Below, in pieces: positions 1 to 5,022 of a stretch of DNA of 5,022 nucleotides; within the stretch, counting starts at the first letter, position 1, and each line of letters begins with the position of its first letter. Source of the stretch: JBFIHF01 sp964411125 (GTDB lineage Bacteria; Myxococcota_A; Bradymonadia; Bradymonadales; Bradymonadaceae); NCBI GenBank assembly GCA_964411125.1, contig CAYPJU010000165.1, forward strand, positions 1-5,022, read 5' to 3'. The notes under the pieces were generated by a model. It saw nothing but the letters and a program-made list of their open reading frames with translations. It was not told the origin of the DNA and made no database searches. The translations under genes were made by a program, and so were the position numbers.

Positions 1-81
1 CCCGCGGCGCGGCCCCGCTGTAAGTGTTGCGGTCAGAAGGAAAGGCGACGCGGAATTGCAAACCCGCAAGTTTTGGATGAT

Positions 82-94
82 GCGCCAGAGGCGC
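82..94. promoter_or_regulatory. Short perfect inverted repeat upstream of the transporter
   Basis: The sequence GCGCCAGAGGCGC is a perfect 5-bp stem with a 3-base AGA loop, centred about 40 bases before the transporter ATG. It could be a regulator-binding half-site pair or a small mRNA hairpin in the 5' leader. Arms this short and GC-rich arise readily by chance in this background, so the function is only a possibility. No T-run follows, so it is not an intrinsic terminator. Confidence 0.25.
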
Positions 95-118
95 GATACC
101 CTCGCCCGACCACGGGAC

Positions 119-123
119 CGGAG
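119..123 (+). promoter_or_regulatory. Shine-Dalgarno of the transporter gene
   Basis: CGGAG lies five bases before the ATG at 129, a good match in sequence and spacing to a bacterial ribosome binding site. In-frame stop codons at 21-23 and 78-80 limit upstream extension, and no ATG, GTG or TTG in this frame lies between the second stop and 129. This fixes the start. Confidence 0.7.
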
Positions 124-128
124 TTTCA

Positions 129-1040
129 ATGATCATCGACATCTTTCTCCCGCTCGCCCTCGCGTTCATCATGTTCTCCCTGGGGCTCGGGCTGACCCTG
201 GACGACTTCAAGCGCGTCGCGACCCAGCCCCTGGCCTTCGCGGTGGGGGCCACCGGACAGATCGTGGTCCTTCCGCTCGTTGCCCTGGGCCTCGCACTCG
301 TGGTCGGGCTCTCCCCCGAGCTCTCCGTAGGGCTGATGATCCTCGCGTTCAGTCCCGGCGGCGTCAGCTCCAACATCATGACCAAGTTCGCCCGTGGCGA
401 CATGGCGCTCTCCATCTCACTCACGGCCGTGGTCAGCGTGCTATCCATCGTCACGGTGCCTTTGCTCGTCGGCGTCTCGCTTCACGGCTTCATGGGGACC
501 GACGCGCCTCCGATATCGATCGCGAGCCTCGGACTGTCGGTGTTCGTCCTCGTCACCGTGCCGGTACTCATCGGGATGGCGATTCGCGGGAAGAGAGCCG
601 CGCTGGCCGCGAAGCTCGAGCGCGTAGCGAGCCCGCTGGCCGCAGGGTTGTTCGTTGTGATGGTGATCGGCGCGGTCGTGAGCGAGTGGGGCACCCTCAT
701 CGACAACCTCCCCAGACTGGGGCCCGCCGTGCTGCTGCTCAATGTCGTGATGCTCGGGATTGGCTACGGCGCGGGACGGCTGTTCAAACTGGGCCAAGCC
801 CGGTCCAGTACGATCGCCGTCGAGGTCGGAATCCAGAACGCCACGCTCGGGATCACCATCGGCGCATTGCTGGTTCCCGAGGCCGAGAAGCTCACGGCAT
901 TCAGTCTCCCCTCCGGTGTCTACGGCATCTTGATGTACCTCGTCAGCTTGCCGATGATCGCCTGGCTGCGGCATCGCGCCGCAGGTGGAGCGGCGGGCGC
1001 CGGGCCCGCAACCGCTCCGGCCGATCAGGGTCAGGCGTGA
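129..1040 (+). CDS. Bile acid:sodium symporter (BASS/SBF) family transporter
   Basis: This is a 303-residue integral inner-membrane protein, predicted to be a Na+-coupled importer of an organic anion. The family carries bile acids, steroid sulfates, pantoate, pyruvate and similar acids; the substrate here cannot be read from sequence. Hydrophobic segments fill residues 4-24, 34-60, 66-78, 92-117, 130-152, 168-187, 197-217, 227-250 and 258-280, close to the ten-helix BASS fold. The family signature SPGGVSSN (75-82) followed by MT..ARGD.ALS.SLT (84-99) is clear. By alignment from memory to the Neisseria ASBT structure, the Na+-site residues Q44, S81, N82, S95, T99, E232 and Q236 are all present, the last two in the motif EVGIQN (232-237). 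This suggests a functional Na+-coupled carrier. The tail after residue 281 is Ala/Gly-rich and probably disordered. The length is normal for the family and the frame is intact. The gene converges on the helicase gene with a 27-bp gap and no visible terminator hairpin. The family is confident; the physiological role is unknown. Confidence 0.93.
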   Translation: MIIDIFLPLALAFIMFSLGLGLTLDDFKRVATQPLAFAVGATGQIVVLPLVALGLALVVGLSPELSVGLMILAFSPGGVSSNIMTKFARGDMALSISLTAVVSVLSIVTVPLLVGVSLHGFMGTDAPPISIASLGLSVFVLVTVPVLIGMAIRGKRAALAAKLERVASPLAAGLFVVMVIGAVVSEWGTLIDNLPRLGPAVLLLNVVMLGIGYGAGRLFKLGQARSSTIAVEVGIQNATLGITIGALLVPEAEKLTAFSLPSGVYGILMYLVSLPMIAWLRHRAAGGAAGAGPATAPADQGQA

Positions 1041-1067
1041 GCCAACGGCTCCACCTCGCACACCGGT

Positions 1068-4000
1068 TCACTTCGGAGACCGGCGGACGTCCTCCTGCTC
1101 GGCCCGCAGGTCGTCGACGACGGCTGTGACGACCTCGTCAGAATAGCGCCCGAGATAGGAGGCGGCCCATTCCGTGAGTTCCTCCCGCATCTCGACCCGG
1201 GCGAGCAGTGCTCTCGCGTGATGAAGACAGGCCGCTTCGTACGTTTCGCCGCCTAGCCTGCGTGCCACCGCTTCCTCACGGGCAGAGACATCTGGGCCGC
1301 CCACTGGCCGGGCGAACCAGGTGTCACCCGCGCGCTCGAAGCGCACTCGATGCCGGCCCCCCCGCTTGCCGGCCTCCTCGCCAAACCATCCTCGCAGGAG
1401 GTCCGGCAGTCGGTTCTCGGTCTCGTGCTGGCGGAAGGCGACGTTCACCGCGACTTTAACGAACCGAAACGTCCAACGCTCACCATCGGCGACAGATACG
1501 ACAACCTCCCCCTCGGGGATGCTCGAAGACGTCCCGCGCGTTCCGAACATGAGAATCGGGTTGCCGCTCGAGTTGCGAATGACGTTGGCGTAGAAGGTGC
1601 CACGTCGCGAGCCGCGATAGCGGGCCATTCGGTAGTCGATCAGTTCCCGGGTGAGCTCGCCGACCACTTCCCGGAACTCCGCGGGAAACTCCGGTAGCTG
1701 CGGCACGAGCCGTTCGTCGACGACGGCGAAGTAGTCGGAGTTGGTCCACGCTGCGATCGGGTTGGACTTCCAATAGCTGAGCCAGGTGTCGGGTTCCACG
1801 TCCGCTGGATTTCCGAGGGTCTTCACACCCCGAATATCGTCGAAGAGTTCGGGCGAGCGACGGATCAATTCGTACGAGCGTCGTGCGAGCCGGGAGATCG
1901 CCATTCCGGAGGTCAGCGCGTCGCCGTCGACGAGCACCTTCAGCACGACCATCTTGAAACACTTCGTCATCGCGGTCGTCTCGATCTCCCGGAGCCACGG
2001 CTCAACGGCCTCGAAAACGTTTGTAGGCAGCGGCAGGTCGCCTTCGGCGTGGACGAAGCCGAACCAACTGCCGTACTTCGCCCGAACTGTGCGGGGCTCA
2101 TACCCCATCCGGAACAATTCGCCGGGGCTCGGCGCGACCCCGCGAGCCTCCCGCAACTCCCGGTACACGTTGACGATCGCCGTACGACTCGATCGGGGGA
2201 GCAGATCACGGAGGAGCTCTTTCGCCTCCAACTCCAGTTCGACTGAGCACCCCGTCGGCAGGTCGGGGGCGTCGCCGTCCAGAAAGCGTTGAAGGCTCGC
2301 GACCTCGCGAGAGAGCCCCAGCGAAAGAACCCAGCGAAGCCGCTCGAGGAAGATCCGGTGGTTTCCGACGAAGTCGATCACGGTCAGCGCGTCCTTCGAC
2401 GTTGCGACGCGCAGTCCTCGACCGAGCTGCTGCAGAAACACGACGCTCGACTCGGTCGGCCGCAGCATGACGACGCGGTCCACCGACGGTACGTCCACCC
2501 CTTCGTTCAGGATGTCGACCGCACAGACGAAGTCGAGCTCCCCGGCCGCCAGCGCGTCCAGCGAGCCCTGCCGGTCGTCTGCCTCCGGATGGTGGGAGAC
2601 GATCGCCGCAGCTCGGTGACCCTGGTCATTCAGCCAGTTCCGCACGAAGAGCGCGTGGTCGATGCTGCAGCAGAACACGATCGTCCGGTTCCCCGGTCGT
2701 TCGGCCATGACCTCCGCGAGACGGTCCATTCGCTCCCGCGTCTGGACTGCCTCGACGAGCGTCGCGATGTCGAACTTTCCGCCGCGCCACGGTATCGGGG
2801 CGAAGTCGACCGTGTCTCGGACGCCGAAGTAGTGGAACGGGACGAGCCAGTCGGACTCGATCCCCTCGGCGATGCCGATCTCCTCGGCGAGGTAGTCGTC
2901 GAAGAGCGACAGGACGTCGGCACCATCGGCTCGCTCCGGCGTCGCCGTGAGGCCGACCATGAAACGTGGAGCGAGCTGATCGAGGATCCGACGGTAGCTG
3001 TCCGCGGCCGCGTGATGCACCTCGTCCACCACGACGTAGTCGAACGCGTCCGCCTCGAGGGACTGCAGATGCTCGGGGCGCGAGAGCTTCTGGACCGACG
3101 CGAAGACGAATTCGGCCTCGAGGTTGTCCCTGCTCCCGGCGAACCAGCCGAAGCTCGCATCCCGGAAGAGCCGGCGATAAGTGGTCGCCGCTTGACGCAG
3201 GATTTCTGCTCGGTGCGCGAGAAACAACACCCGCGGGTTCCTACCCGTCTCCCTCGCGAAGTTCTGCACGTCGAACGCCGACAGCCACGTCTTCCCGAGC
3301 CCGGTAGCCATCACCGTCAGCGCACGCCGTCGACCTTCTTCGCGCGCCTGACGGAGCGCGTCGAGCGCCCGTCGCTGCAAGGGATGCGGGCGCGGTGACT
3401 CCGGCAGGGGTTCGAGCTCGACCTCGCCCGGCAGGGGCGGAACGTCGGGTCGCGCGCAGACGCGCTCGGCATACCCGTCGATCCACTCGGCTGTGAGCGG
3501 CGTCGCCTGCCGCCAGTGCTCCTCGAAGGCAGCGGTCGTCGCCGCGAAAGCCTCGGGGTCGTCGCGCTCCTCCACTCGCAGGTTCCACTCCACCCCGTGC
3601 GTCAGCGCGATGCGGGAGATGTTGCTGCTCCCGACGAACGTCGAGCCCCCGTCGGGGTGGTGAAACTGCCACGACTTGGGGTGAAACGACGGGGCCCACG
3701 CCCCCGTCTCGATGACGCGGGCTTCGAACACGCCTCCGATTTCACGCTCGGACGCCTCCACCGAGGTCCCGTCCTGAAAGTCGAGCAGTCGCCGGAGCGC
3801 CAGTTCCTGCGTCAGATGCAGGTAGTCTCCGCACAACAGCCGAACCCGCGCCCCACGTTCCAGCGCCGAGTGAATGCGCTCCTCGAGGAGCTCCAGCCCC
3901 GAGTCCTGGACGAACGCCGCGACGATGTCGATCGACTCCGCGGCGGCGAGCAGAGGCCGCAGGTGCCCGAGGAAGTGGTCCGCCCGCCCCGTCGTCAGCG

Positions 4001-4388
4001 ACTTTGGCCGACCCCGTCTGTAGTTCCCTTTCCACGGGATCACGTGCCGCACACCCCCGCGCGGGTCGGGCATGTCGCCGTCGTAACGCGGAATCACGTG
4101 AACGTGCAGGTGAAACACGGTCTGCCCCGCGGCCGCGCCGATGTTGATCCCGACGTTGAAGCCGTCCGGCCCGTGGGTCGCGAGCAGCCGCTCGCGAACG
4201 TCCGCGACCAGCTCGAAGATCGCGTCTCGCTCCGCCGCGGTCGCCTCGAACCAGTCGGCGAACTCTCGCTTCGGAATGACCAGCGTATGCCCGGGGGAGA
4301 CCGGATACCCGTCGCGGATCGCGAACGCATGATCGTTCGACGCAACCCACTCCTCTTCCGGAATCGCTGTGAAGGGGGAGCCGGTCAT
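1068..4388 (-). CDS. HIT-PLD-SF2 helicase fusion protein
   Basis: This 1106-residue protein is presumably cytoplasmic. Residues 1-125 form a HIT domain: QTVFHLHVHVIP carries the triad H93, H95, H97, with H95 the expected nucleophile, and is followed by a DPRGGVRHVIP segment common in HIT proteins. Residues 135-310 form a PLD/HKD-like domain with HPK (236-238) and GSSN (253-256); the usual Asp of HxKx4D is replaced by H243. Residues 335-690 are a full SF2 helicase core: ATGLGKT (361-367, motif I), DEVHH (455-459, II), TATPER (481-486, III), TIVFCC (569-574, IV), LNEGVDVPSVD (627-637, V) and QQLGRGLR (653-660, VI). Residues 690-1106 are unassigned apart from a possible small DNA-binding repeat at 735-786. 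The likely activity is ATP-driven translocation on nucleic acid combined with phosphodiester chemistry and nucleotidyl hydrolysis, serving repair or phage defence (inference). The ATG at 4388 suits the HIT N-terminus, although the Shine-Dalgarno is weak. The frame is intact. The fusion is confident; the role is not. Confidence 0.93.
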   Translation of the reverse strand: MTGSPFTAIPEEEWVASNDHAFAIRDGYPVSPGHTLVIPKREFADWFEATAAERDAIFELVADVRERLLATHGPDGFNVGINIGAAAGQTVFHLHVHVIPRYDGDMPDPRGGVRHVIPWKGNYRRGRPKSLTTGRADHFLGHLRPLLAAAESIDIVAAFVQDSGLELLEERIHSALERGARVRLLCGDYLHLTQELALRRLLDFQDGTSVEASEREIGGVFEARVIETGAWAPSFHPKSWQFHHPDGGSTFVGSSNISRIALTHGVEWNLRVEERDDPEAFAATTAAFEEHWRQATPLTAEWIDGYAERVCARPDVPPLPGEVELEPLPESPRPHPLQRRALDALRQAREEGRRRALTVMATGLGKTWLSAFDVQNFARETGRNPRVLFLAHRAEILRQAATTYRRLFRDASFGWFAGSRDNLEAEFVFASVQKLSRPEHLQSLEADAFDYVVVDEVHHAAADSYRRILDQLAPRFMVGLTATPERADGADVLSLFDDYLAEEIGIAEGIESDWLVPFHYFGVRDTVDFAPIPWRGGKFDIATLVEAVQTRERMDRLAEVMAERPGNRTIVFCCSIDHALFVRNWLNDQGHRAAAIVSHHPEADDRQGSLDALAAGELDFVCAVDILNEGVDVPSVDRVVMLRPTESSVVFLQQLGRGLRVATSKDALTVIDFVGNHRIFLERLRWVLSLGLSREVASLQRFLDGDAPDLPTGCSVELELEAKELLRDLLPRSSRTAIVNVYRELREARGVAPSPGELFRMGYEPRTVRAKYGSWFGFVHAEGDLPLPTNVFEAVEPWLREIETTAMTKCFKMVVLKVLVDGDALTSGMAISRLARRSYELIRRSPELFDDIRGVKTLGNPADVEPDTWLSYWKSNPIAAWTNSDYFAVVDERLVPQLPEFPAEFREVVGELTRELIDYRMARYRGSRRGTFYANVIRNSSGNPILMFGTRGTSSSIPEGEVVVSVADGERWTFRFVKVAVNVAFRQHETENRLPDLLRGWFGEEAGKRGGRHRVRFERAGDTWFARPVGGPDVSAREEAVARRLGGETYEAACLHHARALLARVEMREELTEWAASYLGRYSDEVVTAVVDDLRAEQEDVRRSPK

Positions 4389-4502
4389 CGGATCTCGCGG
4401 AACGGAGAAAGGACATCCTCAATTACCGCTACCGTAGGGACAGGTCCAGCGCGCTACGACGATGGGCGCGTCTGCTTCGCGGACGGCGCCAGTTGCGTCG
4501 TC

Positions 4503-4517
4503 GGCACGCTACGTGCC
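4503..4517. promoter_or_regulatory. Perfect inverted repeat, candidate operator
   Basis: GGCACGCTACGTGCC has two perfect 6-bp arms around a 3-base centre. It lies about 50 bases before the lipoprotein ATG and 115 bases before the helicase ATG, inside the shared divergent region. The size and symmetry suit a dimeric repressor or activator site. No T-run follows, so it is not an intrinsic terminator. The regulator is unknown, and a chance dyad cannot be excluded. Confidence 0.3.
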
Positions 4518-4557
4518 TACGCGCTTGTTATGGGTGAGCGTGTCATCCCGAGAGACA

Positions 4558-4564
4558 GAAAGGA
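4558..4564 (+). promoter_or_regulatory. Shine-Dalgarno of the lipoprotein gene
   Basis: GAAAGGA ends three bases before the ATG at 4568. The spacing is a little short, but the purine run is a clear ribosome binding site. It selects the start that yields a complete signal peptide with a lipobox. Confidence 0.55.
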
Positions 4565-4567
4565 CCT

Positions 4568-4930
4568 ATGAGGAAATCGTTCATCGCACTGGTCACGTTC
4601 GTCGCAGCGGCATGTGGTCCGGACCCCTACGAGGAGTTCTACGAAGACGCTGTGCAGGTTCGCATCGAGAACGACACCGGGGACGAGATCTGGGTGTTCG
4701 ACTATCGCGAGTGCGGCACCTCCACCTGGACCTTCGTCATCGATTCGGACGAATACCTCGCGCCCGGCGACTCTGCGACGAGCGGTTTGTTGGACCCGGG
4801 CTGTTTCGAGCTCCGTGTCGAAGACGAGAACGGGTGCACCTCCGAGCACGACACGGGCGGCAACCTGGATCCTGGCCTCATCTTCACGTGGACCGTGCGG
4901 GGGCAGGACATGAACTGCGGATTGTTCTAG
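4568..4930 (+). CDS. Small acidic predicted lipoprotein of unknown function
   Basis: I do not recognise the family of this 120-residue protein. The N-terminus has a short charged start (RK at 2-3), a hydrophobic stretch (5-14) and a lipobox-like AAAC ending at C16, so signal peptidase II processing and lipid anchoring at C16 are predicted. Position -3 is Ala rather than the commoner Leu, which makes the lipobox slightly weak. G17 follows the lipidated Cys, with no Asp at +2, so by the E. coli rule the protein would go to the outer membrane. The mature part is strongly acidic and contains four further cysteines (C49, C79, C90, C117), compatible with two disulfides in the periplasm or at the surface. 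Alternating hydrophobic stretches such as VQVRIEN (29-35), EIWVFDY (40-46) and CFELRVEDENG (79-89), with an LAPGDS turn (64-69), suggest a small beta-sandwich. The gene has a good Shine-Dalgarno, is divergent from the helicase and appears monocistronic. That it is a gene is likely; its function is unknown. Confidence 0.82.
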   Translation: MRKSFIALVTFVAAACGPDPYEEFYEDAVQVRIENDTGDEIWVFDYRECGTSTWTFVIDSDEYLAPGDSATSGLLDPGCFELRVEDENGCTSEHDTGGNLDPGLIFTWTVRGQDMNCGLF

Positions 4931-4956
4931 CGGATGGTGCCCCACGCGTCCGGAGA

Positions 4957-5022
4957 ACCGGGGACCCGGGGATTGAAAAGAGGGACCGGGGACCCGGGGA
5001 TTGAAAAGAGGGACCGGGGACC
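4957..5022. repeat. 28-bp tandem repeat, running off the window end
   Basis: Two identical 28-base units (4957-4984 and 4985-5012) are followed by the first ten bases of a third (5013-5022), where the window stops. Each unit contains the dyad CCGGGGACCCGG, then an AT-richer ATTGAAAAGA block, then GGG. The units abut with no spacers and no mismatches. The array starts 27 bases after the lipoprotein stop codon, in non-coding DNA. The alternation of a GC-rich palindrome with a constant linker is REP-like. Its true length and copy number cannot be seen here. Confidence 0.9.

Larger units (their letters stand above)
1..128 (+). other. Leader region upstream of the transporter gene
   Basis: I see no convincing gene here. 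The frame that starts at base 1 is open from the window edge and ends at a TGA (130-132) overlapping the transporter ATG as ATGA, which could mark a translationally coupled upstream gene. Only about 58% of its codons end in G or C, however, whereas nearly all transporter codons do, so coding is doubtful. Another possibility is that the frame starting at base 3, which ends at TAA (21-23) and has uniformly G/C third positions, is the last seven codons of an upstream gene. Bases 24-128 would then be intergenic; they are visibly less GC-rich and contain a small hairpin. No clear -35/-10 pair was found. Confidence 0.4.
4389..4567. other. Divergent intergenic region between helicase and lipoprotein genes
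   Basis: These 179 bases should hold the promoters of both flanking genes. On the minus strand, TGGACC (4443-4448) and GGTAAT (4422-4427) each match four of six bases of the sigma-70 -35 and -10 consensus. Their 15-base spacing is short, so this is a weak candidate promoter for the helicase. No convincing -10 was found for the lipoprotein gene. The region also contains a perfect inverted repeat at 4503-4517 and an imperfect one at 4469-4485. No small gene could be supported. Confidence 0.4.

Noticed and set aside
1041..1090. Bidirectional terminator between the convergent genes
   Set aside because: Only CCGGT (1063-1067) and ACCGG (1079-1083) pair, with an 11-base loop, no T-run on either side, and an overlap with the end of the helicase gene.
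56..1129. Alternative frame of 357 codons over the transporter
   Set aside because: The overlapping frame at 129-1040 has an excellent BASS match and Na+-site residues, whereas this one is an Arg-rich shadow.
1071..1560. DUF3427 at the helicase C-terminus
   Set aside because: PLD-helicase proteins often end in DUF3427, but I could not see its characteristic HWQSQN-type motif, so the assignment is not supported without a profile search.
2289..3398. Long plus-strand open frame of 369 codons opposite the helicase
   Set aside because: It lies antisense to clear helicase motifs, its translation is Arg/Asp/Pro-rich with no domain, and such frames are common opposite GC-rich genes.
1068..4388. Mokosh-type helicase-PLD defence protein
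   Set aside because: As I recall, in the fused Mokosh form the helicase comes first and the PLD domain is C-terminal with no HIT domain; here the order is HIT, PLD, helicase.
3516..4571. Long plus-strand open frame of 351 codons opposite the HIT and PLD domains, ending in an ATGA overlap with the lipoprotein start
   Set aside because: It is antisense to well-conserved HIT and PLD motifs and has low-complexity Arg-rich composition; the overlap is coincidental.
4462..5004. Alternative frame of 180 codons over the lipoprotein gene
   Set aside because: It is Arg-rich, lacks a ribosome binding site and runs into the tandem repeat; the 4568 frame has a signal peptide, lipobox and Shine-Dalgarno.
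4957..5022. CRISPR array
   Set aside because: The 28-base units abut directly with no unique spacers between them, and no cas gene is present.
4957..5022. Canonical G-quadruplex
   Set aside because: G-runs of three or four are present, but one of every three loops is ten bases, outside the usual short-loop pattern, so only a weak long-loop structure is possible.

Overview
The window is GC-rich. In the first 38 codons of the transporter gene only one codon ends in A or T. This fits a high-GC Gram-negative bacterium. A small acidic, cysteine-containing lipoprotein and GC-rich REP-like repeats recall Myxococcota and other delta-proteobacterial or environmental lineages, but the sequence gives no firm taxonomic marker. 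There is no rRNA, tRNA, CRISPR array or recognisable transposase gene.

Layout. Bases 1-128 are a leader with a short perfect hairpin and a Shine-Dalgarno. Bases 129-1040 (+) encode a bile acid:sodium symporter (BASS/SBF) family transporter with the Na+-site residues conserved. After a 27-bp gap, a large convergent gene at 1068-4388 (-) encodes a 1106-residue protein that fuses an N-terminal HIT (histidine triad) domain, a PLD/HKD-type nuclease-like domain, a complete superfamily 2 helicase core and a roughly 400-residue C-terminal region. A 179-bp divergent intergenic region with a perfect 6-bp inverted repeat leads to a 120-residue predicted lipoprotein at 4568-4930 (+). The window ends inside a 28-bp-period tandem repeat (4957-5022).

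How the genes relate. The three genes do not form an operon: the first two converge and the last two diverge. Nothing links the transporter or the lipoprotein functionally to the helicase. The centrepiece is the HIT-PLD-helicase fusion. It looks like a self-contained nucleic-acid processing enzyme, either for DNA repair or for defence. No methyltransferase, toxin or other defence partner lies within the window, so a defence role is inference from architecture alone.
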